Shown here piece after piece: positions 24,442-36,800 of a DNA stretch of 64,000 bases (position 1 is the first letter of the stretch; every line of letters begins with the position of its first letter). The notes beneath the pieces are model-generated. The model was not told the origin of the DNA. It worked only from the letters and a program-made list of their open reading frames with translations, and did no database searches. The stretch is from Cryptomeria japonica. Its lineage: Eukaryota > Streptophyta > Pinopsida > Cupressales > Cupressaceae. Both the position numbers and the translations under genes were made by a program. The stretch is from contig NC_081415.1 of the NCBI RefSeq assembly GCF_030272615.1, forward strand, positions 109,140,406-109,204,405. The letters run 5' to 3'.

Positions 24442-25861
24442 TGATGATGTGATGAATCGATAAGGATCCAGACAACTACTAAGAGGGGGGTGAATCAGTA
24501 TATCAAAAACATACTAAACTTTCACCAAACTCAAAATCAAAACTCAGAAATCAATTACTGAACTAACCGGTTCAAGCACTGAATAATAAAATACAACTGG
24601 ACTATTAAGTTTATCGGTTGACTGGTATTCCAAAATAATAGTGTAACAAATAAAAAACTATCAAACCATTTAACCAAAACATGAAATCACTTTACCAACA
24701 TAAGTAATAACACATTTCAGATCACTTCCTGTCATCTTAACATATCTAAGTGGCTTTACCAGTTAAACAAATTAACCATATTAAAACATAACCACAAAAA
24801 TCATTCACCACTTGACACAATGATTTTGGATGTGGAAACCCAAATGGGAAAAACCACGGTGGGGATAAATACCCACAAGTATTTTGAACTCTTCTAAAGT
24901 TCACCCTGTTATGAGCCAAGCCTGTTAAAGCTTTACAAAATGTCATGTTAGGAACAAATCCGGTTAAGGACCAACCAGTTAAGGGATTGACTACAATACC
25001 CTGTTAAAGGCAATACCCTATTAAGAGTAACCTTGATAGATGATTTGAAAATACAGGCTAATGGATCACCTAGTTAAAGGATTTAGAAAGCACCAAGCCT
25101 ATTAAAGATTACTCGATTAAGGAATTTAATAGTTGTAATTGTTAGAGAACAACAAGGTTTATGCTGATTTGGTAATAGCACTATCTACTTGATTAGATCC
25201 TTTTCATGCTCATATCTTCCTTCAAACATTCTACAAATACTCCTTCTGGTTTGACAATGAATCACACTAACACTTAACCAAAAATTTCCAACACTACTAC
25301 AAAACAACTCATCGACCTTATAAGCAAAAGAATAGGTCGGTAACACATTACAAAAACCTAATATCTCATAGAGATTACAAACAAAAATTGGTTCAATCAT
25401 GACCTTTGGATTACATAACAATCATTGCACATTATCCAAGACAAGCTCGAATGCTCCTTTATCACCGCTCATTGAATCCTGTAACGCATCACACGGTTTC
25501 CACTTCATGCAATGCACTCGCTCATTCCCAAGATAAAACAGTTATCTCTACATTCCAAAAACCACTTTGAAGCTCATCACATGCAACATGCATACGTGGC
25601 ATAATGATCTCCGATCACCATTTGATCATAGATCAACACAACCAATTCACCAAGATCCATCGGTTAGGGTTTGGCATATCAATAGGTAGGGTTACCAATT
25701 GATCTCATTGCTACAATAGTAATACCAGTTTCCTTCACTACTAAGCTACCGATTGCATTACTGCATCACTATTAGTTGTAAGATAACTAAATTATCGGTT
25801 ACAATTGACATCAATGACAACACTTAAACTTCATTAATGCAATCTTCATGAAATGCCAACA
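24442..25861 (-). repeat. 5' LTR of element D
   Basis: Matches 18501-19928 over its length; minus-strand start TGTTGGCATTTCATGAAG, end ...CATCATCA. The minus frames 24746-24946 and 25185-25421 lie inside it and are not genes. Confidence 0.85.
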
Positions 25862-25866
25862 TGTAG

Positions 25867-26980
25867 TGCTGGAAGGAAGAAGAATGGTAGTGTTGTGTGA
25901 TATGTTGCAAGTGGTCAATCCTAGAGACATGATCTGATTTGATACGCCTCGTGGTTGGTGAAGAAACCCTAGCATTCCAACCTTAGCTGGAAAGCTCATA
26001 GATAAATATGTTGACCAAAGACCTAAGTGATTGATCCTGCTAGATGATTCAGTGCCAAATATTGAAGAGTAGAGTGTGAAAGTGCAACAAAGAGCCAACC
26101 AGTTAGAGAGTTCAATGAAGATCATAGTGACTGAGTGGTGGAAGGTGTAACTAGTAAGAGGGTTTAGCAAAGGTTTAACTGGTAAGTTCAGAGTGACCGG
26201 TAAGCTACAAAGTGTGTTACAGTCAAGTGAACCGGTGGTGCTAGAACCTATAGGAAGGTAGTAGAGGATGTTGCAGTGTAGTGGGAGTGTAAGTGAAGAT
26301 CCAGAAAGGCAAGATTAGAGCAGGGCTTGACCAGTAAGCTAAGAAATGGTAGAGATCAAAGTGAACAAAATTGACAAAGTGAAGAGTATCAGTGGTGACA
26401 AGTAGTAGTGGGTTCGAGTGAGCAGAGAGCTGACAAATATCAGAGAAAAGTGAACCAACAGAGAAGAGGTGGAGTGATAGGAAGAGGACTCAACTGGTAA
26501 AGAAAAGAAGGAGATAATTTGGAAGAGAGAGTTAAAGTGTAGAGGTTACAAAACTCATTTGTATTCGGGTTATTACTTGTGTATTATTTACATACATTGT
26601 AATCACTGAGTTGGCACTTGGTGAAGGGGTTGGTGCTCCTTGGGTAGGTGCTCCTTGGGTAGGTGCCCTAAGTCAGTGGTTGGTGCTCCTTGGGCTGGTT
26701 CCCTAAAATTTGTAATATAGAGTTTGTTGTGAGGCTGGATTGTAGCAGTAGACTCTAGCAACATTTCTCATCGAGGTTTTTCCCATGTTGGGTTTTCCTC
26801 ATATATTCAGTGTTATGTGGTGTGCATTTTGTGTGTTCTTGCATTTTGGTCTTCTCCCTATCTCATCAGTATATTCATCTCATGTTAGATTTGCTAACCG
26901 GTACACACATTTAGGATTAAAAGGGGTTAAGTTTAGAAACCACCGATTAACCCCCCATTAGTGGCATCATGTGTTCTACA
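25867..26980 (+). repeat. 3' LTR of element C, second part
   Basis: Resumes at tgctggaaggaagaagaatgg, matching 12168 onward of the 5' LTR, skips the site of the solo LTR, and ends GTTCTACA. A local tandem expansion (26625-26700) is specific to this copy. Confidence 0.85.
26625..26700 (+). repeat. Tandem expansion of ggttggtgctccttgg unit
   Basis: Four imperfect copies of a ggtgctccttggg unit stand here, where the 5' LTR (about 14180-14210) has one or two. The added bases account for most of the length difference between the two LTRs of C. Confidence 0.7.
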
Positions 26981-27375
26981 TGTATTTCACACAGAAATAC
27001 TGTCAACCATATTGGTAAACACAATTTCCTCATCACACCGATTCAGAGCACCAAATCCAAAATATAATATTTCCAAACATAGCTTAACAACATGTCCAAT
27101 CTACATGAATAGATATGTGACATAGAAGATATGTGAAGCAAACTACTTAGCACAACTGCACATAAAAATCAACCAAGTAGTCACTAATGACAACCAAAGC
27201 ATGTTGACATCAATGACAACACATAAGCAGCTCATTCAGATTAACTTTGCAACAATATACCTCTTTGTCATTGATGGCAACACATCAATGACAACAACAA
27301 CAACTCTCATACCATAATTAAGAAACTAGTCCAATTTACATTCTCTTCCCTTGCCAGATATCAATAGTTCTCATT
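26981..27375 (-). repeat. Element G: 3' LTR, inner part
   Basis: Continues the LTR broken by C. Just beyond, at 27376-27396, the minus strand reads ttgatggaaaaaggggaagat, which has the form of the copia polypurine region (compare gccaaagggggagat before the LTRs of C and E). The exact LTR start is uncertain by a few bases. Confidence 0.5.
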
Positions 27376-27396
27376 ATCTTCCCCTTTTTCCATCAA

Positions 27397-27549
27397 GTTC
27401 AAGGCTTACATACAAAATTATTAGCTCATTTTGTTCTACTCTTGAAAACAAACTTACAACTGCAACAAGCGCACCCTAAATGGTAGCATCAAATCATTAG
27501 TCCTCAACAATAATGTTCATGAAATTCATTGGAATAATGGATCTCTATA
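27397..27549 (-). other. Element G 3' interior
   Basis: Short non-coding stretch between the RNase H end and the polypurine tract; nothing recognised. Confidence 0.4.
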
Positions 27550-29122
27550 TGCATTTAGTTTAGAAAAGGAGGGTCAATAACCCCCAAATTTTTCCAAAGA
27601 TATTCAAAAGTATCTTTAGAAAGTGCTTTATTAAATGTCAATGATTTGTTCCTTTGTAGGCACATAATCAAGTTTCACTTCATTCTCCAAAACTTTTTCC
27701 CTCAAGAAGTGGTACTGAATTCAAATGTGTTTCATTCTTGAATGCAGTACCAGATTCTTAGAAATATTTATTATAATAGTATTACCACAAAACATAGAAA
27801 TAGGTTCATCAAACAATATTCCAATGTCCTTCAAAGTTTGTTTCATCCATAATAATTGAGTACAGAAAGTAGAAGAAACAATATACTCAGCTTCAACGAC
27901 TAATAGAGATACTGAATCCCATTTCTTACTTGACCAAGCAACCAATTGGGGTCCAAGGAAAAATGCATCCCCACTAGTACTTTTCCTATTATCCACACAA
28001 CTAGCCCAATTTGCATCTATGTAGGCAATCAAAGTGAAATTAGATCTTTTAGGGTACCATAAAGCATAGTCTTTTGTTCCTTTTAGGTATTTGAAAATTC
28101 TTTTCATAGCAACAACATGTGTTTCTCTTGGTTCTTTCTAAAATCTAGCCACAAGGCAAACTTCATGCATGATATTCGATCTAGTAGCAGTCAAATAAAA
28201 TAAACCTCCAATCATTGATCTATCTAAATATGCTCTAATCAGTCTTCAATGATTCAACATATTTTCTCAACTTACAACTAGTACCTATAGGAGTACATAC
28301 AAGTTTAGCATTTTCCATTCCAACTTCTTCAACATTTCTTTAACATACTTAGATTGTGAAATAAATATACCATCATCTTTCGGATTAACTTGTAAACCAA
28401 GAAAGAAATTCATCTCTCCAATCATAGACATTTCAAACTCTTGTTGCATCTCATAAGAAAAATTCTTGCGCATACCATCATAAACAACTAAAATCAAGAT
28501 GTCATTTTCTACAACTTTAAAATAGAGATTACTATTAGTAGTGCCTTTTTTTAAATCCCCGCTTCAACAAATACTTGTCAAGCCTTACATACCAAGCTCT
28601 TGGAGATTGCTTCAGTCCATACAATGCCTTATTTAGTTTACAAACCATATCTGTAGTATCTGATAGAATAAATCCTTTCGACTATTCAATGTGTACTTCC
28701 TCTTTCAGTTCTCCATTCAAAAATGCAAACTTTGCATCCATCTGATAGACCTTAAAATCCTTGTGTGCCACAAAATCTAAAAACATTTTGATAGCTTCAA
28801 TTCTTGCTACAGGAGCATACATTTCCTAAAAATGTATGCCTTCTACTTGTCAATATCCTTTACCTATAAGTCTTTCTTTGTTTCTCACTATGTGACCATT
28901 CTCATCTAGTTTGTTCCAAAATACCCATTTAGATCCTATCATATTCTTGCCATCTAGTCTTGGGACAAGTTCCCAAGTCTGATTCTTCTCAATCTATTCT
29001 AATTCTTCTTGCATATATTTCATCCAATGCTAATCACTGCAAGCATCCTTCACTATTTTTGGTTCTATTTCTAAAAGTAAGCATAAATTTACTTGTTCTT
29101 CAACAACTTTACTTCTATTGAT
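27550..29122 (-). pseudogene. Element G reverse transcriptase and RNase H (copia)
   Basis: On the minus strand, from 29110 downward, broken frames give [33 protein letters not shown] and [20 protein letters not shown], all copia reverse transcriptase landmarks. The open part 28285-28497 holds EMNFFLGLQVNPKDDGIFIS; its start LVVYDGM marks a damaged YVDD site. The open part 27721-28107 is RNase H: IDANWASCVDNRKSTSG, AWSSKKWDSVSLLVVEAEYI and HSRMKHI. The element is cut at 29122 by F. Its Gag, protease, integrase and 5' LTR are not found to the right of F and seem deleted. Confidence 0.82.
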
Positions 29123-30297
29123 TGTTGGAAGTATTTGTTGTTGCGGTTGCCAATGATGTCAATTTTGTTGTTCTGGAACGACATTGGTTCAAAATGTTTG
29201 TGGTGCAGAAATATCTAATTGTGCTGGTGTTATAGGTGTTCATTAGTTACTCTAAAAGTGTCTGGGTCTATAAAGTGTTGTTGATGTTGTTTATTATGGT
29301 TATATTTGTTGGATATAGTTTTTGTATCATGGTTATGATTTTCCTGTGGTCCAAAAATATCTTTGTGCTCTTCGGGCATTGTAGCATTGTTCATTGCTAG
29401 TTACGATATTCTATGTTTGGCTTATCTTTAGGTCCATATTTGAGTTGTGGGAGATTATTTGATGTGTTATGGGTCTCATTGTAGTGTGTGGAAATCCAAA
29501 TTTGAGATTCTTGCATTGCAGAGTGTTTTGACAATAAATTGCTTATATGGATGTGTAGCATATGGATATATTGTTGGTTATGTTTCGGTGATTGTAGATC
29601 AATGAATATCTTTGGGAGATGTGTTTTGGTCCTCTCTTTCTCGTAGAGTGGATTAACATCTATATTTTTGGTTTGACAAGGTTCAATCTTTGATGATTTA
29701 TCTTGTATATAAGGATGAATGTGATTGGGATAAGTGTGTGATGAGGTGTGGAATGTAGATGTATGATTCAAAGATAATCATTGAGGTTTGATAAAGTGTA
29801 GAGAAGAAGAGATGTGTTTGAATGAAATGATACACAAGTTGTGTTGAGAATGTACCAAAGATATGAGATAGAGTATTGACAGTTGAGGTCGAAGTTGTGT
29901 GTGTTTTGATGTTGGTTGCTTGATGCCAAGTTCAAGGACATCTTCATGATCAGGAGATCCTTATTTTCAAATCATTTTTGTATATTGGCCTGAGTGCAGT
30001 TAGCTTTAGGTTTTGCAAGTCCTCATTTGTTTCTTGTGCCATGCACAGTTAGCCTTGGTTTGCAACTCTAGAGTAGTGATCTCTTTTCTTTGTAATTTGA
30101 TATACATAGTGGATATATTCTTATTGGTTGGTGCTCACCATGGTTTTTCCCTATTTGGGTTTTCCACATAGAAAATATTGGTGTTCATGTGTTGGATATG
30201 TGTTGAAGTTTAATTGTTTATGTGCTGCATTTAATTTTGCTCAAGAATGATCAAGACTGATTCACCCTCTCCTCTCAGTCCTACCGTGGGTTCAACA
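29123..30297 (+). repeat. 5' LTR of element F
   Basis: Starts TGTTGGAAGTATTTG, ends GGGTTCAACA. It contains gtttttccctatttgggttttcc (about 30140) and the terminal gattcaccctctcctctcag block shared by the other copia LTRs here. The minus-strand frame 29397-29771 is not supported as a gene. Confidence 0.7.
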
Positions 30298-30299
30298 AT

Positions 30300-30311
30300 T
30301 GGAATCAAAGA
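30300..30311 (+). other. Primer binding site of element F
   Basis: TGGAATCAAAGA, a decayed version of the initiator tRNA-Met site, two bases after the LTR. Confidence 0.6.
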
Positions 30312-30355
30312 AAGGTTCCTCTTGAGTAATATTAACCACTTGAGGTGGATCCAAT

Positions 30356-31559
30356 ATGGCGCAAGATGTGCATTACAAAGTTTTGATCTTTGATGATACA
30401 AATTTTTTATACTAGAAGGAGAGAATGAATTCGCATTTGGAGACATTGCAGAATGGAATTTGGGAAATCATTTAGACCTTCACAGGGTGGTTCTCAGACT
30501 CTGGATGAGATAAAGTTGAAGGAGACTGATGTGAAGGCTCAAGCTATAATTTTCAGTTGTATAAGTGATTCAGTGTTTGGAAGGGTAAAAGGATTGAAGG
30601 AAGAAAAATTTGTATAGGACAAGCTGTGTTTGGCATATAAAGGAGATCTAAAGACAAAGTAGGCTAGGCTTATGAATATGAAGCAAAAGTATGAGTATTT
30701 GAGAATGCTAGAAGATGAAAGTGTTGAGAAATATATTCATAGAGTGACTAATCTTATTGATTGCATTAGAGATTTCAATGGACATTTGGAGGAATGTGAT
30801 AATGTTCATAAGATCTTGCTGACTTTGTCTAAATCCTACAAGGCACATACATGTTCTACACAAGAGAGAAATGATTTGAGTAAGTATACCATTGATCATA
30901 TTATTGGTACTTTATCAACCTATGAGATTTTAGAAATGGAGGAAGATAAAAAAGAAACTTGAAATAAGCGACATTTAATGTTTCAAGACATGATGATCTA
31001 GATTGTAGTGGAGATCTAGATGAAGATAAATAAGTTTTTGTGAGAAGATTGCAGCAAGGCACAAGAAAATATAAAGGTAAGTTACCTTTGAAATGTTTTT
31101 CTTGTGGTAGAATTCAACATTATGCTTTGAATTTCACTTATAGAGAAAACTATTAGAGACCGGATGGTGATGAGAAGAAAAACAAGTTTAAGAGGCACAA
31201 TTTCAATAGAAGAGAGAAGAAGGGATTATGTTTTATTGAGGAGCATACATCTGAAGATAAAATTGATGATGATTCGAATGAAGAATCCATGTTTCTGGCA
31301 ATTAAAGATAAGGAGGATGCTTTGAAGAAACTAGAAGAAGAGAGAACAATTAAGACTGCATTGCATTCTAAGATAGAACTGAGTAGTAAGTACATGGATT
31401 ATATAATCTAGATGTTCAATTCATATGATCAGTGATAAAGACGGGTTTATTAATCTCAAGAAGTATGCACCGATTCGAGGTATTGGAAGTGTTTCTATTG
31501 ATGGTAAGAATAAAAATGATGGTGTTTATTATGTTGAAGGGTTAAGATATAGTTTGTTA
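30356..31559 (+). pseudogene. Element F Gag and protease remnant
   Basis: From an ATG at 30356 the frame soon breaks. The open part 30672-30962 is the UBN2 part of copia Gag (YEYLRMLEDESVEKYIHRVT). Near 31095-31140 a zinc knuckle reads CFSCGRIQHYALNF with the last Cys lost. At about 31410-31559 the protease region reads SRCSIHMISDKDGFINLKKY (the DSG Asp-Ser are gone) then DGVYYVEGLRYSLL, where E interrupts. The continuation SVSQMCRKGYEVLFSS is at 38728. Confidence 0.8.
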
Positions 31560-32354
31560 TGTTGGTATTGGACACTCTAATGGTAGTTGAAGGTGATTGA
31601 AGGTGTTGTCATTGATGGAAACCTTGCAATCTTATGACACCGACAGGTATCGGCACCGACAGACTCTACACCGATAGATAGTTCATCGACAGTGATAATA
31701 ATGTTTACTGACATCCTAGCCGACATGATTTTGATTATTGTATATTGTATTTAATTGTAATATCTTTTTGTAAGCCGACATGGAATATTGTAATAAGACT
31801 CATATATAAGTATGAGATCATATAGATCATTTTGTGTGACACAAAATAGAGGATAGATATGATGGATATGTAGAGCGAATATTAAGGCAAATTTTGTAGG
31901 AGGATTCATGGTTATTGTATGAGCTTAAACCAGTACTGAACCTGGCATAGAAGAAGTTGTTTTGTAGCAGTACATTATATTGGATTCTTATAATCCATTT
32001 TGTAAGTCAATGAGACTTCCTTTTGTAATTGAGCAGTGAGCTCTAGGTAGTTGGCCTTCCTGCATGTGCAGGCTCCTCTTGTATGTAATATCCATTCATT
32101 GGTTAGTGAGTGAATATTGTGGGTCACAAATCCCACTGAGGTTTCTCCCAAACCGGGTTTCCTAGTTAAAAATCTTGTGTTATGGTATGCTCTCCATGTT
32201 GTCTTTATTGTTCATATTTACTGCATTAATTATTATTTACCGGTATATTGTTTTGGAATGCAACATACTTAATAAGGTCAAAAATTTTGTTAACCAGTTG
32301 GATACTGATTCACCCCCCCTCTCAGTATCTTTGGGACTATCATCAATCCTAACA
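31560..32354 (+). repeat. 5' LTR of element E
   Basis: Starts TGTTGGTATTGGACACTC, ends AATCCTAACA. A TATA-like catatataagtatgag occurs at about 31801 and again in the other LTR at about 37742, a likely core promoter. Confidence 0.88.
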
Positions 32355-32356
32355 AT

Positions 32357-32368
32357 TGGTATCAGAGC
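32357..32368 (+). other. Primer binding site of element E
   Basis: TGGTATCAGAGC, an exact copia-type initiator tRNA-Met site two bases after the LTR. Confidence 0.88.
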
Positions 32369-32425
32369 TTGGTTCTCTATTTTCAAAAGCCTAACAGCTT
32401 GAGGAAGATTCTGACACTGGTACAT

Positions 32426-33520
32426 ATGGAAAACTTGAGAAAGCAATTAGAAGGAGCTCTTGCAGACTCTGATGCAGAAAAGTTGAAGAATATCAAACTT
32501 GAAGATGATTTGAGGACTGCATAGGAATTCATTCAAGGACTTAAGGAGAATCTCACTATTGCTAGAAACAAAAGAAGAGAACTTCATGATAAGACACAGA
32601 ATGATGATGATGAAAAGGAAACTCTTAATGATCTTGCAAGCAAGATGAGGCAAGAAAACATGACCTTGAGGAATGAGATGCAAGACATGACTATGAGATT
32701 TTGTAAAGACATTGAAGAGAGAAAGAAGAATGAAGATGACTTGACTAGAAGACTCAATGATGCTGGAAATGAAGATCTAAGACTCAGTCATGAAAATGAT
32801 ATGTTAAAGACAAATTTGTTTCACATGGAACACGATAAAACTGAACTTATGAGACAAAAGGAATTTTTGGAAAATGAGTTGGCTACTGCAAATCAACATA
32901 AAGAGAAATTCATGAAAATTTCAGAAGAACTTGATGATATGCTGAAAAGTTAGAAACCTAATGGAGACACTAATGGACTTGGATTTGAAGTTGGTGAAAG
33001 CTTTGGTGCTGCAAACAATCATGATCATAGTAAACTGGTAAGACAACCTAATGCCTACAAATTTAATGGGAAAGGCTTTAATTGGAACAAGTATGGTCAT
33101 AGAGAAAATCAGTGTAGATCTAGAAACTATCAGAACACTAATGCACCCACTGGTCAATGTTCCAAATGCAACAAAATTGGTCATAATTCAGAAAATTGTT
33201 GAATGAATGTAAGTTGTTATGTTTGTGGAAGATTTGGACACTTATCTAATCACTGCAGAACACATACCAACATAGGATATGGAAAGGCTATTTAGAAAAA
33301 CAATGTGACTTGTTATGCTTGTAACAAGATTGGACATATTGCAAAATTTTGTAGAAGTAAGGCATCATCGACAAATAATAAAGGATCCAGTTTGAAAGGC
33401 ATAGAGAAGGTTGATGAGGTAAAGCAAGAATTTTCAAAACAATGGATTAGAAAGAGAGATCAGAATGTTGATGAGACTATTCCTTCACCGGTAGAACATA
33501 GTATCACTCCACCAACATGA
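32426..33520 (+). pseudogene. Element E ORF1: coiled-coil Gag-like protein with zinc knuckles
   Basis: One reading frame of 365 codons runs from ATG 32426 to TGA 33518-33520, broken only by stops at 32522, 32951, 33200 and 33293; there is no frameshift. The first 175 or so residues are charged and heptad-like (LRKQLEGALADSDAEKLKN and similar), suggesting a long coiled coil rather than the usual copia Gag fold. Four CCHC zinc knuckles follow. The first is decayed (FNWNKYGHRENQC), and three are intact (CSKCNKIGHNSENC, CYVCGRFGHLSNHC, CYACNKIGHIAKFC). This fits an RNA-binding nucleocapsid role. The four stops look like Gln or Arg codons hit by C-to-T change. Confidence 0.8.
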
Positions 33521-33838
33521 GATTCTTCATCCAACTGAAAAGTAATCCTTGGGGGTATTGCAGCAAATTGAAAATCATGCAAGTTTACCCTCGGTGTATG
33601 GTGAGAAGATGAACTTCTTCTTTACCGATAGATGTGTTAAGTTTCACTTAACCGGCAGGCATTTATTGTGGTTGTTGGAAGAAATGACATTATAAATTAG
33701 TGTTTTTCCCTCTTTTTATTCATCTAGCATTAAAGCTTTCAAAGAGTACGAAAAACCTAAGTGAAGGCATCCAAAGAAAGAAGTGAAGCAAGTTATTTCA
33801 AGCATCCAAACCTATCATGCAGATTAAGGTATTTATCA
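33521..33838 (+). other. Gap between ORF1 and ORF2 of element E
   Basis: About 318 bases with no ORF or motif recognised. It may hold the leader of a separate ORF2 transcript, but I see no firm promoter or splice signal. Confidence 0.4.
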
Positions 33839-36800
33839 ATGGCTTCCTCCTCTGCTCCAGAATTCATTTCAAAACCTACTGCTATAGAAGTAATTAAATG
33901 CCCTAGACCCATTTTCAAGATTATCCCTGAAGTAGCGAAATAGGATGATACCCTAGGTGCTTTTACAAAAATCCCTAAAGGAGTTGCATATGTAGAAGAC
34001 CCTAGAATTTACATACATTGCCACATTGAGGAGTTAGGTTATGAGGAAATCATGAAAATGTACAAAAATGTTATTTGTGATGAAAGTGGAATTATGAAAC
34101 CCGAACATAAGGTTATTGAGACCCTAGGTTTTTTGGAAATCCTTGACATCCCAGAATTTCCTAAGGAAGTTGTAAGGATTGTACTCAGTAGAGTTCATGG
34201 AGAATTCTTTTGGCTAGACTCTATTCATACAATCACTAGAGAAGCAGTTAGGGTAGTGACTGGCTTACCATCCACTGGTAGCGGGCTAGATAAAACTAAG
34301 AAGGTTCCTAATAACACAATGATTACTTTAACAGGTGCAACCTATGACAACAGATCCCTGAGAGTTAATGATGTAAAGGATGAGAATGTTAGATTCATTA
34401 GCATGATCTTAGGATATAAAACCACACATGCTAACCAACTAAACTTAGTTTCCAGTCTATGTATTAAAAGTGCATATGATATGGTCAACAGTGATGCTAA
34501 GATAGATGTATGTGAGTGGTTGAAAGATGAGTTGATTGATAATCTAAAGAAAATCAAAGGAGATAAGAAAGGTACTTTCTGTTTTGGCAATCTTCTTGTA
34601 TGCTTAATGCTATATCTTACAAAAGAGGTTCCCGATATAGGCAAGAAAGACTTTGGTTTTGATATACTGATAGGAAAACAACTGTTAGATATCTTCACCG
34701 GTATGGGGATAAATAAGGATAACAATATCACAAAGTATTTCCAAGCCTTTAAAGCAAAAATGAAAACAAGGGAAAGGTTACCACAAAGCATTGTAGATAA
34801 ATATGAAAAGGAAATTTGTTTTGTTATTAAGAAGGATGATATATGGATGGAGGCATTTCTTCCTAGAACTGTGTGGGTGATAGAAATCGGATATGAGGCT
34901 AATGTGAACATAATTGAAACATATGTCAAAGCCTTATTAGTAGCCCCTAGAGAACTAGAAGAAAAGGTTTTTGGAAATGCAGAATCAATAGAAAGTGATG
35001 TACAAACATTGAAACAAAGGAAGAGAAGAGAAAAATACATATGGAGTGCATCTAAACAAGTTAAATAAATAAAGGAAAATGTAATGAATACCAATGGTCT
35101 AAAGGAAAGTTACTTAGAAGGATTACAACCGGAGGCACATCCCTCACTGGTTGGTACATCCTTGGAAAGTGAAATCCCTGCAAAATTCAAAAGAGTTGAT
35201 AGGAAGAGAAAACCCTCACCGGTACCCTCTCCTCTTCCCAAAAAAAATAGAACACCAAGGTAGAAGCAACAAGCAGTAAGGCCACCAGCTAAGAAGATGA
35301 CACCAAGAAAGAGAAAGGAAAAACAGGTCATTCCTCCACTTAACAACCTACTAAATGAGATAACAGATGATAGTAACTTATCAAATGTAAGTAAATTGTA
35401 TCATACTTTTACAAATGAGGAGAAAGAAAGCATAGAAAATAGTATCATCTTACACCTTGATATTTATAAGAAAGTTTTGATAGAGGTTGTAGATGATTTG
35501 CCTAGTGATCTATAGAGGCGACTAGATGCTAAAAGGTTAGCCATTATGGAGCTAGACAAGAAAATCAAGATTGAGAAACTACTTGTTGTACACCCTGTAA
35601 AATCAGTTGAAGAAATAGATGAGTTGATCAGTGAAGCTAACAGAATAGTCTTTTCAAGTGGATACCAGCATGTAAGTCTAATGGCTAGTAGGGTTAGTGA
35701 AATCTTAGAAGGGACAACTGACAAATGGGATATTTTCTTTGTTGAGAAAGAGAAACAAGAAGAACTGAACAAACCTAAAACATTCAAGGTATACCAAAAG
35801 GATAAGGACAAAGGAAAAGGCAAGGTAGGTGGACTACCTAATATAAAAGTGACAGATAACCTTCCATCACCTTTAGTTACTCCACCGGTACTAACTGACG
35901 ACACACCAGCTACTGAGAATGTGGAGACTCCACATGAGGATACAAATCCTGAGTCTGAAATTTTGTACACAATGAACATAGACACTCAAGAGGTTGATAT
36001 TTTAGTTGACAAGATAAGAACTAAGGAAAAGAAAAATGATGTTGCTACTGAGCAACCGACTGATAATGTTGAGATTGGGGTTAGTGAAATGGTTACTGAG
36101 AGTACTATCAATGCAAGTACTAAAAAACCAATAGAGTCAGAGATACCGACAACTGAGAATATAGAGAAACCAATTGAGATACCAGTAGTGGACAGTGTAG
36201 AGGTACAAACAGAGAAACTGACAGTGGATACAACTGAAAAACTATCGACTGATAATAGTAAAGAACAATTAGGAAAACCTACAGAAGAGAGCACAGTGAA
36301 ACAAACTGAGACACAAACTGAGAAATAGGTTGAGAAATAGGTACACATAGAGACAGTGTCATCGACATCTACTGAGAAGCCTAAACCTTTGCTAATAGAA
36401 ATGCAGACACAAACCGACCCTCTAGAATCAAGGCAAGCAAAGTAATTGCTCCTACTGGAAGCATAAAAATTATTAAGGTAATTGGACATTCATCTAGTAC
36501 TTCTATGACAAAATTCAGACCAACAAATGTGACTGAAGTACTCTTGGATTCTATTAAGAAAATTATTGATTGTAATGCATTGGCTTATAAGGCTATAGAT
36601 GATACCATTCCTATTCTTAAATTGATTGCACCCAAGTGTAATGTAGATAATAAGGATTCTTTGAGTTAGTTAGACACATTGTCTAAATACATCACCGACA
36701 ATATACTGACTGTGGACCAAATAAATGAAGAAACATTTAAGGAGAAAATGGACAAGGAAAAGGAGAAATCCTTTGGAGAAACAATAAAGAAGTGCACAAA

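Larger units (their letters stand above)
18501..25861 (-). mobile_element. Element D: complete minus-strand copia retrotransposon
   Basis: Two LTRs of about 1.42 kb (18501-19928 and 24442-25861) bound a 4.5-kb interior coding on the minus strand in the order Gag, protease, integrase, reverse transcriptase, RNase H, the copia order. Target duplication TGTAG is perfect (18496-18500 and 25862-25866). The Gag start, the GCSHHM protease context and the NKWTIVTRPVNKNVIGTKW segment are most like the SIRE/Maximus lineage, which is a judgement from memory of the family. Every gene is broken by stops or shifts, so the copy is dead. Confidence 0.88.
11380..26980 (+). mobile_element. Element C: gag-only copia-type LTR element with nested insertions
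   Basis: 5' LTR at 11380-14488, interior 14489-17719, 3' LTR 17720-26980. After removing a solo LTR (12557-13814) from the left LTR and element D (18501-25861) from the right one, the LTRs are about 1,846 and 1,895 bases. Flanks are TGCAT (11375-11379) and TGTAT (26981-26985), a 5-bp target duplication with one C/T difference. The interior is only about 3.2 kb and holds a Gag-like pseudogene but no pol. It sits inside the LTR of element G. Confidence 0.8.

Noticed and set aside
29397-29771. 124-codon open frame on the minus strand, His/Ser/Thr-rich
   Set aside because: Lies wholly inside the 5' LTR of F and opposite to its direction.
34342-35094. 250-codon open frame on the minus strand
   Set aside because: Exact antisense of element E ORF2; hydrophobic composition follows from the A-rich coding strand and no motif is present.
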